From positions 1 to 50,557 of the forward strand of contig JAGNEJ010000029.1 in the NCBI GenBank assembly GCA_018003315.1: DNA of 50,557 nucleotides, written 5' to 3'. Position 1 is the first letter of the stretch. Each line of letters opens with the position of its first letter. Source of the stretch: Verrucomicrobiales bacterium. Lineage in GTDB: Bacteria > Verrucomicrobiota > Verrucomicrobiia > Verrucomicrobiales > V1-33. Positions 1 to 7,156 of this stretch are shown here, piece after piece. The translations under genes and the position numbers were made by a program. The notes beneath the pieces were generated by a model that was given only the letters and a program-made list of their open reading frames with translations, searched no databases and had not been told where the DNA came from.

Positions 1-560
1 TCCGCCAGCACGGCAGCGGAAACATCGGGGCCACCAATGTCCTGCGAGTGCTGGGAAAAGGCATCGGCATTCCCGTTTTCCTGCTGGACCTGCTCAAAGG
101 CCTGATCCCGGTGCTGGTGACCAGGGAACTGGCAGACGGCAGCCAGGCGGCAGCCATTGCCTCCGGGCTTGGTTCCATCCTCGGCCACATGTTCACCTTC
201 TGGCTCGGCTTCCGCGGCGGAAAGGGCATCGCCACCTCCGCCGGGGTGCTTTTCGGACTCATGTGGCTGCCGGCGCTCATTGTCATTGGCGTGTGGATCG
301 CCGTGTTTTTCCTGACAAAATATGTGGCCGTGGCCTCCATTGCCGGCTCGGCGGTCCTGCCATTTGCCTGTTATTTTCTATGCCGCGGGCCGGAGGGGGA
401 GCGCCTGGGAGCCGGGCCGTTGTTCTGGTTCACGGTCGTCATTGCGCTGCTCGCAATTTTCCGCCACCGCAGCAACATCCAGCGGCTGCTCAACGGCACG
501 GAAAACCGCTTTGGAAAGAAGCCCGGCGGCGGGGAGAATGAAGGGGAGGTGCCGCCATGA
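1..560 (+). CDS. plsY: Acyl-phosphate glycerol-3-phosphate acyltransferase PlsY (5' end cut by window)
   Basis: PlsY is an inner-membrane enzyme that moves an acyl group from acyl-phosphate to the sn-1 position of glycerol-3-phosphate, the first committed step of phospholipid synthesis. The reading frame is open from the first base. Its first visible residues, RQHGSGNIGATNV, match the conserved glycine/asparagine motif of PlsY. A second family motif, GHMFTFWLGFRGGKGIATS, follows with four hydrophobic segments. About 185 residues are visible, close to full length, so only a short N-terminus is missing; the GTG at position 48 is internal, not the start. The stop overlaps the gpsA start (ATGA at 557-560), which indicates translational coupling to the gene that makes its substrate. 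The charged tail after the last membrane segment is ordinary. Confidence 0.95.
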   Translation, partial: RQHGSGNIGATNVLRVLGKGIGIPVFLLDLLKGLIPVLVTRELADGSQAAAIASGLGSILGHMFTFWLGFRGGKGIATSAGVLFGLMWLPALIVIGVWIAVFFLTKYVAVASIAGSAVLPFACYFLCRGPEGERLGAGPLFWFTVVIALLAIFRHRSNIQRLLNGTENRFGKKPGGGENEGEVPP

Positions 561-1552
561 CGCGGGTTTCCGTGCTGGGATGCGGGAGCTGGGGCACCGC
601 GCTGGCCTTTCTGGCCGCCCAGCGGCAGGCGGAGGTGATCCTGTGGAGCCGGGAGCCGGCGCAGGTGGAGGAAATCAACCTCCAGCGCACCAATGCACGG
701 TATCTGCCGGGAATCGTGCTGCCGGGCCAGATCCGCGCCACCACGAATCTGGCGGAGGCCGGGGACGCGGAAATGGTCCTATTCGTGGTGCCGTCGCGGG
801 CGGTGCGCATCGTGGCGGACCATGCCGTGCTGGCCGGACTGCGTCCGGACGCCATCCTGCTTTCCTGCACCAAGGGAATCGAACGCGACACCGGCCTGCG
901 CATGAGCGAAATCCTGGCCCATCATTTTCCGAACAACCCCGTCGCGGTGCTTTCCGGCCCGAACCACGCCGAGGAAATCGTCCGCGGACAGGCCGCAGCC
1001 GCCGTCATTGGCAGCAGCAATCCGGAGGCGGCCCGGCAACTGCAGCAGTTTTTCACCCTTCCATGGTTTCGCACCTATACCAGTGATGACGTGACCGGCA
1101 TCGAATGGGGCGCGGCGGCCAAAAACGTCTTTGCGATCGCCGCCGGCATCTGCGAGGGACTCGGGCTCGGTGACAATGCCAAGGCCGCACTGCTGACCCG
1201 GGGACTGGCGGAAATGGTCCGCCTCGGCGTAGCCGAAGGCGGGCGTCCGGAAACCTTCCAGGGTCTGAGCGGCATCGGCGATCTCATCGTGACCTGTTTC
1301 AGCCGCCACAGCCGGAACCACCGCGTCGGCCAATTGGTCGGCGAGGGAAAGACGGTGGCGGAAATCAGCGCCTCCATGCACATGGTTGCCGAGGGGGTTC
1401 CCAATGCGGAGAGCATCTACCTCGCCGCGCGCCGTCACGGCGTGCGCACTCCCATCATCGACCAGGTTTACTGCATTCTCCACCAGGGGAAACCCTGCGC
1501 CTCTGCCCTGGCTGAACTGCTTTCCCGGGACCTCCGGGCGGAGAACAGTTGA
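557..1552 (+). CDS. gpsA: NAD(P)-dependent glycerol-3-phosphate dehydrogenase GpsA
   Basis: Cytoplasmic enzyme that reduces dihydroxyacetone phosphate to sn-glycerol-3-phosphate, the acceptor used by the PlsY encoded just upstream. The N-terminus carries the dinucleotide-binding motif GCGSWGTAL. It is followed by SCTKGIE, SGPNHAEE and EWGAAAKNVFAIAAG, which contains the catalytic lysine, and the family signature GLSGIGDLIVTC..SRNHRVG. At 331 residues it has the normal length. The start is supported by a strong Shine-Dalgarno sequence (GGGAGGTG, spacing about 6) inside the end of plsY, one of the few clear ribosome sites in this window. The usual SGPS of the family reads SGPN here. Confidence 0.97.
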   Translation: MTRVSVLGCGSWGTALAFLAAQRQAEVILWSREPAQVEEINLQRTNARYLPGIVLPGQIRATTNLAEAGDAEMVLFVVPSRAVRIVADHAVLAGLRPDAILLSCTKGIERDTGLRMSEILAHHFPNNPVAVLSGPNHAEEIVRGQAAAAVIGSSNPEAARQLQQFFTLPWFRTYTSDDVTGIEWGAAAKNVFAIAAGICEGLGLGDNAKAALLTRGLAEMVRLGVAEGGRPETFQGLSGIGDLIVTCFSRHSRNHRVGQLVGEGKTVAEISASMHMVAEGVPNAESIYLAARRHGVRTPIIDQVYCILHQGKPCASALAELLSRDLRAENS

Positions 1553-1560
1553 AACCATGC

Positions 1561-1593
1561 AAAACCGGACGCCAGGCTTCCCCGGCGTCCGGT
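1561..1593 (-). terminator. Rho-independent terminator for the minus-strand isomerase gene
   Basis: A perfect 10-bp stem (ACCGGACGCC at 1564-1573 with GGCGTCCGGT at 1584-1593, 10-nt loop) lies between two convergent genes. Read on the minus strand the stem is followed by TTTTG, so it best fits the gene at 1625-2620; it may also slow transcripts from gpsA. Confidence 0.65.
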
Positions 1594-1624
1594 GATGAAA
1601 CGGCGGCAGCCGCACGCGGTCAGC

Positions 1625-2620
1625 TCACGCCTTCTCCGCGAACTGGGCGTCGAAAACGATGTTGGACGGGGGGAAGTCCAGCTTTTTGACAAAGGCGCAG
1701 GACTCGGTGGCACCGAATTCGCGGTCCATGCCGCCGTCCTCCCATTCCACGCTCAGTGGTCCGGTGTATTGGATGTCATTGAGGGCACGGATGATTTTTT
1801 CAAAGTCGATGCAGCCGCGTCCCACGCTCTTGAAATCCCAGTAGCGGTTGGGCCGGTGGAAATCCACATGGCCGCCGAACACGCCGGCTTCATCCCCCAG
1901 ATTCCACGCCACGTCCTTCATGTGAACGTGGAAAATGCGGTCATGGAACTTGTGGATGAATTTCACATAGTTCACTCCCTGATAACCAAAGTGGCTGGGG
2001 TCGTAGTTGAAGCCGAATGCCGGATGGTAGTCGAGCGCCTGCAGGGCGCGTTCCGCGGAGGCAATGTCGAAGGCGATCTCCGTCGGGTGCACCTCCAGGG
2101 CGTAGCGAATGCCAAGCTTTTGAAACTCATCGAGGATCGGCTTGAAGCGCTTGGCGAAGTCCGCATAACCGGCGTCGATCTGCCCCGGCGTGACCGGCGG
2201 GAAGGAATAGCAAAGGTGCCAGATGCTGGAACCGGTAAAACCGTTGACCACGCTGACTCCAAAGCGCCTGGCAGCCTGGGCGGTCTTGATCAATTCCTCC
2301 GCGGCCCGCTGGCGCACCCCTTCCGGACTGCCGTCGCCGTAGATGTAGTCCGGCAGGATTTGGGCATGCCGGGCGTCGATGTTGTCACACACGGCCTGGC
2401 CGACCAGGTGGGTGGAAATGGCAAGGCATTTCAGCCCCTTCTCCGCCAGCAGTTTGCGCCTGGCATCGCAGTAGGCCTGGTCGGCCTTGGGCACTTCGAA
2501 ATGGTCTCCCCAGCAGGCAAGTTCCACCCCGTCGTAGCCAAACGCCTTGGCCTTGTCGAGCATGTCGGTCAGTTTAAGGTCGGCCCACTGGCCGGTAAAA
2601 AGGGTGACGGGTCTTGCCAT
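1625..2620 (-). CDS. Sugar phosphate isomerase/epimerase-like TIM-barrel protein
   Basis: Xylose-isomerase-like (AP endonuclease family 2) TIM barrel of 331 residues, probably a cytoplasmic metal-dependent sugar or inositol-type isomerase or epimerase. Visible features are [24 protein letters not shown] near the N-terminus, [12 protein letters not shown] with a metal-type glutamate, [11 protein letters not shown] with an aspartate, HVHMKDVAW, and [12 protein letters not shown] with the last acidic ligand. The ATG at 2620 (protein MARPVTLF) is preferred: the frame is open 20 codons further upstream, but that stretch does not resemble the family. No Shine-Dalgarno is visible. The substrate cannot be told from the sequence. 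It stands alone between two convergent or tandem genes of unrelated function. Confidence 0.88.
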   Translation of the reverse strand: MARPVTLFTGQWADLKLTDMLDKAKAFGYDGVELACWGDHFEVPKADQAYCDARRKLLAEKGLKCLAISTHLVGQAVCDNIDARHAQILPDYIYGDGSPEGVRQRAAEELIKTAQAARRFGVSVVNGFTGSSIWHLCYSFPPVTPGQIDAGYADFAKRFKPILDEFQKLGIRYALEVHPTEIAFDIASAERALQALDYHPAFGFNYDPSHFGYQGVNYVKFIHKFHDRIFHVHMKDVAWNLGDEAGVFGGHVDFHRPNRYWDFKSVGRGCIDFEKIIRALNDIQYTGPLSVEWEDGGMDREFGATESCAFVKKLDFPPSNIVFDAQFAEKA

Positions 2621-2808
2621 GGTTTTTTTCGAAGCGGTTATGGTTGGAAAAGCGGGCCGCCACCAGCCGACACACGACATGCTCCGGCACGGCGACCACG
2701 GAGCGGATGCTTAACGGGGAGCCTGACCGGCTGCAAGCGGATTCCGTTTACGCAAGCACCCGCCAGGCCTCCATCCGGAAGCCTGACGGGTCCACGCCTC
2801 ATTCCGCC

Positions 2809-2837
2809 GGCGGACACCGCGCCGTGCGGCGTCCGCC
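2809..2837 (-). terminator. Hairpin after the outer-membrane protein gene
   Basis: GGCGGAC (2809-2815) pairs with GTCCGCC (2831-2837). After one mismatch an inner CCGC/GCGG stem closes a 5-nt loop. It starts 10 nt beyond the stop of the minus-strand gene ending at 2848. No T-run follows, so it may be a weak terminator or a 3'-end stabilising structure. Confidence 0.4.
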
Positions 2838-2847
2838 AAAGGATTTG

Positions 2848-3600
2848 CTAGAATTTCACCGCGAGGCTGATGCCGGCCTGGAAGATGTCGTCCTCCACTC
2901 CGACGCCTTCGGTTGCTTCGAGGGCGAAATTGGCACCGATGTAGGGTGTGAGCGTCGCCGTCCGGCTCAGGGAGATCGGGAACCCCAGCCGGATGCCGAC
3001 GTGGTTGAAATCATCCACTTCGGAGTTGTAGCCGATGTTGTAGCCCAGACTGGAACTGGCCACGATGCTAAGGGTGTCGTTGACCTTGAATGTCTTGCCA
3101 ATGCCGAGTTCCAGGTAATGGCCGTCCACTTCAAAATCGTAGAAGTAGCTGAAATACACGTCCACCGGCAGTGTGGCGGAGGCAATGGTCACGAACGGCT
3201 CGTACTGGTTGTCGAGCACGGAACCGTCCAGATAGTGATACCAGGTAAACCCGGTGCTGACATTGACCGGTCCGGCCGCATAGGTCAGCCCGGCATACAG
3301 GTCGAGTTCGTTGTAGGTGTAGTCAAAGAGATGCCCGAACCACTGCCCCGCGGTGAGCGAGAGTTTGTCCGTCAACGGCATCGCAAACTCCAGTTTCTCC
3401 CAGAGCAACTGCTCCCCGACATTGACGCCGTGGAAAATGTAATGGGAATCAAAGCCCGTGCTCAGCGTGAACCCGAGCAGTTCGTCCGCGGGCGGCGGCG
3501 GCGGCACAGCGGCCTTGCCAGGAGCCTTGCCGGTGCCGGCCAGGGCGGCCCCGGTGCCCAGGAGCGTTACCGTCAGGAGGGAGGAAAGCGTTTTGGTCAT
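2848..3600 (-). CDS. Outer-membrane beta-barrel protein, TorF/porin-like
   Basis: A 250-residue exported protein. The N-terminus MTKTLSSLLTVTLLGTGAALAG is a signal peptide, followed by a short Pro-rich spacer. The rest consists of alternating amphipathic strands rich in Tyr, Phe and Gly (for example SHYIFHGVNVGEQ and NELDLYAGLTYAAGPV) and ends in VKF, the C-terminal phenylalanine typical of barrels recognised by BamA. It resembles the TorF putative porin family in the FHG..VGEQ and ELDLYAGL segments; this assignment is tentative. The start at 3600 is chosen because it opens the signal peptide; the frame is open 94 codons further up without protein-like sequence. A sigma-54 promoter sits about 75 bp upstream (3674-3690). 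The leader has no Shine-Dalgarno and reads CAAACCAAACCAATACAAAC. Confidence 0.8.
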   Translation of the reverse strand: MTKTLSSLLTVTLLGTGAALAGTGKAPGKAAVPPPPPADELLGFTLSTGFDSHYIFHGVNVGEQLLWEKLEFAMPLTDKLSLTAGQWFGHLFDYTYNELDLYAGLTYAAGPVNVSTGFTWYHYLDGSVLDNQYEPFVTIASATLPVDVYFSYFYDFEVDGHYLELGIGKTFKVNDTLSIVASSSLGYNIGYNSEVDDFNHVGIRLGFPISLSRTATLTPYIGANFALEATEGVGVEDDIFQAGISLAVKF

Positions 3601-3673
3601 GTTTGTATTGGTTTGGTTTGATGGTGGTGTCTCCAGGGCGGTATTGATGTCAGCCCCGGTCCGCTTTCCGTAG

Positions 3674-3690
3674 AGCAAATCGCGTGCCAA
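3674..3690 (-). promoter_or_regulatory. Sigma-54 (-24/-12) promoter of the outer-membrane protein gene
   Basis: On the minus strand the sequence reads TTGGCACGCGATTTGCT. This matches the sigma-54 consensus TGGCACG-N4-TTGCW at every conserved position, with the exact spacing between the GG and GC elements. The predicted start of transcription is near 3663, giving a leader of roughly 60 nt before the ATG at 3600. Confidence 0.75.
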
Positions 3691-3747
3691 AACTGCCGCC
3701 AGCGGTCTGCTTTCTGGAAAAATTTGTTTTTGCCTGCCTAGCCGCAC

Positions 3748-3759
3748 CCGACTTGTCGG
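3748..3759. promoter_or_regulatory. Palindrome upstream of the sigma-54 promoter, possible enhancer site
   Basis: CCGAC-TT-GTCGG is a perfect inverted repeat centred about 90 bp upstream of the predicted start site at 3663. That is the usual distance for an activator of sigma-54 RNA polymerase. An A/T-rich stretch (about 3717-3731) lies between it and the promoter and could bend. It could equally act on the divergent arsS gene. Confidence 0.35.
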
Positions 3760-3848
3760 CACGACCGTCGCTGTTGCAACCGCCGGGAAATCGCCTTGCT
3801 GGATGACGGAATCTGCTGCCCCAGTGTCAAAATTTCCGGTCCTTGCCC

Positions 3849-4826
3849 ATGCCTGACACACCATTGCTTTTCGCAGAGTCACTGGCCCGCAGCGGGCGCC
3901 TGCTGACCAGAGGCCAGCCCGAAATCCTGCAGCTCAACGTGGGCAAACGGTGCAACCTGACGTGCATCCACTGCCACGTCAACGCAGGGCCGAACCGCCG
4001 GGAAATCATCGCTCCGCACACGGTGGACCGGGTGCTGGGCTGGTTTGAAAGCGCCGGGCTGCCGGTGCTGGACCTGACCGGAGGCTCGCCGGAAATGGTT
4101 CCGGATTTCCGCCGCATCATCCGGACCGTGCGCCAGTTCTGCGACCGCCGCCGGATCATCGACCGACTCAATGCCACCATCCTGGATGAACCCGGTTATG
4201 ACTGGGTGGCGGAATTCCTCGCGGAACATGAGGTGGAAATCGTCGCCTCCATGCCGTGCTACGAACCGGCCAATGTCAACGCCCAGCGTGGCGACGGCGT
4301 TTTTGACCGCAGCATCTCGGCATTTCAAAAGCTCAATACCCTGGGCTACGGCACCCGTCCGGAACTGACATTGAACTTCGTTTACAACCCGAACGGCGCC
4401 TTTCTCCCCGGTCCCCAAGCCGAACTGGAAGCGGACTACCGCCGCGCCATGCGGGAGCATTTTGGCATTGAATTCAACCGGCTCTACACCATCACGAACA
4501 TGCCCATCAGCCGTTTTGCGGCCTGGCTGCGGCATTCCGGTCAGCTGGAGGCCTATCTGGAACTGCTGCGCGCGGCGTTCAATCCGCAGACGGTGGACGG
4601 ACTCATGTGCCGCAATACCATCAATGTCAGTTGGCAAGGGGAAGTGTTTGACTGCGACTTCAACCAGATGCTGGACCTGCACCCCACGGGACACGGCGAC
4701 CGCGAACCGCTCTTCCTCTGGGATGTGGATCCTGACAATTTTACCCGACTGCCCATCCGCACCGGAAATCACTGCTTCGGCTGCACCGCCGGCTGCGGCA
4801 GTTCCTGCGGCGGGGCGCTGGTGTGA
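3849..4826 (+). CDS. arsS: Radical SAM protein ArsS-like (arsenosugar biosynthesis family)
   Basis: A 325-residue radical S-adenosylmethionine enzyme. The [4Fe-4S] cluster motif CNLTCIHC (Cys35, Cys39, Cys42) follows LQLNVGKR and leads into HVNAGPNRRE. Further family blocks are DLTGGSPEMVPDFR, SMPCYEPANVNAQRG.GVFD.SI, LNFVYNPNGAFLPG, FNRLYTITNMPI and DCDFNQML. The C-terminus is Cys-rich: HCFGCTAGCGSSCGG. These blocks match the ArsS/rSAM-SeCys family, whose cyanobacterial members act after the methyltransferase ArsM in arsenosugar formation; some homologs carry selenocysteine, whereas here all positions are cysteine codons. The ATG at 3849 is preferred to the TTG at 3843. No arsM or arsenic regulator is in the window, so the substrate is uncertain. 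Confidence 0.85.
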   Translation: MPDTPLLFAESLARSGRLLTRGQPEILQLNVGKRCNLTCIHCHVNAGPNRREIIAPHTVDRVLGWFESAGLPVLDLTGGSPEMVPDFRRIIRTVRQFCDRRRIIDRLNATILDEPGYDWVAEFLAEHEVEIVASMPCYEPANVNAQRGDGVFDRSISAFQKLNTLGYGTRPELTLNFVYNPNGAFLPGPQAELEADYRRAMREHFGIEFNRLYTITNMPISRFAAWLRHSGQLEAYLELLRAAFNPQTVDGLMCRNTINVSWQGEVFDCDFNQMLDLHPTGHGDREPLFLWDVDPDNFTRLPIRTGNHCFGCTAGCGSSCGGALV

Positions 4827-4921
4827 TCATTTGTTCCATCCGGTTGCGCCCTGACACTTGAACTTGCCGGGCTCTGTGGCATCGGATTTCAGTATTCATT
4901 CCACCACCGCACCCCGCCGCC

Positions 4922-6793
4922 ATGCCACCGCCATCCTCCGTCGCCGAGCAGTTTGAAAAAGTGAAGACGCACATCTTCCCCCATGCACAGGACGCAGCCG
5001 TGGCGCTGGCAGCGGAAGTCAGGGATCTGATCGAAACCCGCAGCCGCGAGGGCAAACCCGCTGTCCTCGGCCTGGCAACCGGTTCCACCCCCGTTCCCTT
5101 CTACCGTGAACTGGTCCGGCTGCACCGCGAGGAAGGCCTGAGTTTCAAGAACGTCATCACGTTCAACCTCGACGAATACTATGGACTGAACCGCGAACAT
5201 CCGGAGAGCTACTGGCAGTTCATGCAGACGCAGCTGTTCCGCCACATCGACATTCCCGCGGAAAACATCCACCTGCCCGACGGCACCCTGCCGCTGGATG
5301 CGGTCTTCGAACATTGTGAGGAATACGAGCGCCGCATCGACGCCGTCGGCGGCATCGACCTGCAAATCCTCGGCATCGGACGCACCGGCCACATCGGCTT
5401 CAACGAACCCGGTTCCTCCCGCGACTCCCGCACCCGGCTCATCGCCCTCGACCATGTGACCCGGCGGGATGCCGCCAGTGACTTTCTGGGCGAAGAGCAT
5501 GTACCCAAATTCGCCATCACCATGGGAGTGGGCACCATTCTCCGTGCCAGAAAGCTGGTGCTCATGGCCTGGGGTGAAAACAAGGCGGCCATCGTGCGCG
5601 AAGCCGTGGAAGGGCCGGAAACCGAAAGCATTTCCGCCAGCTTCCTCCAAAGCCACCCCGACGCCCGGTTCTTCCTCAACCAGTCCGCCGCCTCCCAACT
5701 GACCCGCATCAAACTGCCCTGGCTGGTGGGTCCGGTAAGCTGGGGAAAAACCGAAAAACGCCGCGCCGTCTGCTGGCTCTCGCTCAAGCTGAAAAAGCCG
5801 GTCCTTAAACTTGTCAGCGAGGAATACAACGAAAACGGCATGGCTGAACTGGTGCCCGGCTACGACGGCGCCTACAGGCTGAACATTGAGATCTTCAACC
5901 AGCTGCAGCACACCATCACCGGCTGGCCCGGCGGAAAGGCAGGAGCGGATGACACCAACCGGCCGGTGAAGGCGACTCCGGCGCAGAAACGGGTGCTGGT
6001 CCTCGCCCCGGAACCCCAGGACGACGTGCTGTCGATGGGCGGCACCATCGAACGACTGGTGGCCCAGGGACACGATGTCGAAGTGGTTTACCTGACCACC
6101 GGAGACCTCCGCGTCACCGATGCCGAAGCCGAACGCTTTGCCCAGATCCTGCTGGACACCGCCAGCAAACGGCCCTCCTGGCAGGAACAGGCCGCCTACG
6201 CCCAGACCATCCTCGACGAAATCGAACGCAAAGGACCGTTCGGCGCCCCCAGCCCTGAACTGCGCAGCCTCAAGGCGCTCATTCGCCATGGCGAGGCCCG
6301 TGAAGCCGCCGGCTGCATCGGTGTCAAGAAAATCACCTTCCTCGACCTGCCATTTTACACCAAGGGACGCTACCGGAATTTCCTCCTCGAAGCAGCGGAT
6401 GTGGATGCCCTGACCGCTGTCCTGGACCGGGTGGAACCGCATCTCATTCTAACCACCGGCAACCAGGCGGACCCCAGCAGCGTCCAGGGCGTTTCATTCC
6501 GCGCCCTGCGTCTGGCGCTGGAAAAGCGCGCCCAGGCAGCCTGGACAGCGCGCTGCGGCCTCTGGGTCTGCCGCGGGCACCAGCAGGAATTCGAGCCGCA
6601 TGAAATCGACATGGCCGTCCCCATGAGTCCTGACCAGTTGCTGACAAAGCTCAATGCCGTGCGTAAATTCCATTCGCAGAACCTGCCAGGACTGCTCTCC
6701 GGCACCCAGAACAGGCAGACCGCCGAACTCTACAACCGCCTGGGCATGGCCGAATACGAAGCCATCGAAGCCTTCCAGCAACTGAGCCAGTAG
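4922..6793 (+). CDS. nagB: Glucosamine-6-phosphate deaminase NagB fused to a degenerate PIG-L/LmbE domain
   Basis: A two-domain 623-residue protein. Residues 1-285 are a NagB deaminase (glucosamine-6-phosphate to fructose-6-phosphate plus ammonia): LATGSTPVPFY, TFNLDEYYG with the catalytic Asp at about 84, and GIGRTGHIGFNEPGS with His157 and Glu162. The Asp of the E. coli ring-opening triad (Asp141) is Thr155 here. Residues 355-610 have a PIG-L/LmbE fold signature (RVLVLAPEPQDDVLSMGGTIERLV..GHDVEVVYLTTGD). However, the HPDD metal/catalytic motif reads EPQD (364-367) and the later DPHxxH motif reads DPSSVQ (517-522), so the N-deacetylase site looks lost. Similar fusions exist in Bacteroidetes. 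It lies 95 nt after arsS with no evident functional link. A role in amino-sugar catabolism or cell-wall recycling is likely. Confidence 0.88.
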   Translation: MPPPSSVAEQFEKVKTHIFPHAQDAAVALAAEVRDLIETRSREGKPAVLGLATGSTPVPFYRELVRLHREEGLSFKNVITFNLDEYYGLNREHPESYWQFMQTQLFRHIDIPAENIHLPDGTLPLDAVFEHCEEYERRIDAVGGIDLQILGIGRTGHIGFNEPGSSRDSRTRLIALDHVTRRDAASDFLGEEHVPKFAITMGVGTILRARKLVLMAWGENKAAIVREAVEGPETESISASFLQSHPDARFFLNQSAASQLTRIKLPWLVGPVSWGKTEKRRAVCWLSLKLKKPVLKLVSEEYNENGMAELVPGYDGAYRLNIEIFNQLQHTITGWPGGKAGADDTNRPVKATPAQKRVLVLAPEPQDDVLSMGGTIERLVAQGHDVEVVYLTTGDLRVTDAEAERFAQILLDTASKRPSWQEQAAYAQTILDEIERKGPFGAPSPELRSLKALIRHGEAREAAGCIGVKKITFLDLPFYTKGRYRNFLLEAADVDALTAVLDRVEPHLILTTGNQADPSSVQGVSFRALRLALEKRAQAAWTARCGLWVCRGHQQEFEPHEIDMAVPMSPDQLLTKLNAVRKFHSQNLPGLLSGTQNRQTAELYNRLGMAEYEAIEAFQQLSQ

Positions 6794-6862
6794 GCCCAAA
6801 AGCACCATCGGATGGGGTGTCCCCCCCGCACGGCGGCATTTATTTCACGGCATTACACGGCA

Positions 6863-7036
6863 TTAAATTGCCAGGTAAATTATCGAAAATAGCTTGCGGC
6901 GGGCGACTGTTCCAGAAATCCACCGAACCCGCCAATGCTTGGATTTGACGTTTGATGTTAAATTGCCAGGCATATTATAAAAAATACTTGCGGTGAGCGA
7001 GGAATGCACCGGTCTGGCCAGTGCGTGGATCCGCCT
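6863..7036. repeat. Two diverged direct repeats, period about 95 bp, in the sucC upstream region
   Basis: The 363-bp gap between nagB and sucC holds two copies of one unit. Copy A begins at 6863 and copy B at 6958, both with TTAAATTGCCAGG. The first 43-44 bp match at about 37 of 44 positions and end in CTTGCGGYGRGCGA. Similarity continues more weakly (CACCG..... TGGAT) to about 6945 and 7036, with an extra 8 bp or so in copy A. The repeated block is AT-rich compared with its surroundings. It may be a duplicated upstream regulatory segment or a dispersed intergenic repeat. No gene is seen in the gap. Confidence 0.6.
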
Positions 7037-7089
7037 TGCGTCGGCCTGCAACGCTGCACCGGGTTGCCTGTGAACGGGCGACTGCTTCC

Positions 7090-7117
7090 TTGACGGGTGG
7101 GTGGGGAGGCCTAGGTT
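7090..7117 (+). promoter_or_regulatory. Candidate sigma-70 promoter of sucC
   Basis: TTGACG (7090-7095) and TAGGTT (7112-7117) are separated by 16 bp. The -35 box matches 5 of 6 consensus bases; the -10 box keeps the first TA and the last T. The predicted start near 7124 leaves a leader of about 33 nt before the sucC ATG. Confidence 0.4.
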
Positions 7118-7156
7118 CCGGCGTTTTTCCACCCAGATCACTGCCAGACCACCCAC

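Noticed and set aside
1592-2851. 419-codon plus-strand frame over the isomerase gene
   Set aside because: The minus-strand frame has clear TIM-barrel motifs; the plus frame is its shadow.
4850-4885. Sigma-54-like TGACAC...TTGC before nagB
   Set aside because: The spacing is one base too long and the key GG is GA, unlike the exact match at 3674-3690.
4889-6442. 517-codon minus-strand frame over nagB
   Set aside because: It shadows the well-supported NagB fusion, with no family motif and His/Gly/Val-biased composition typical of antisense frames.
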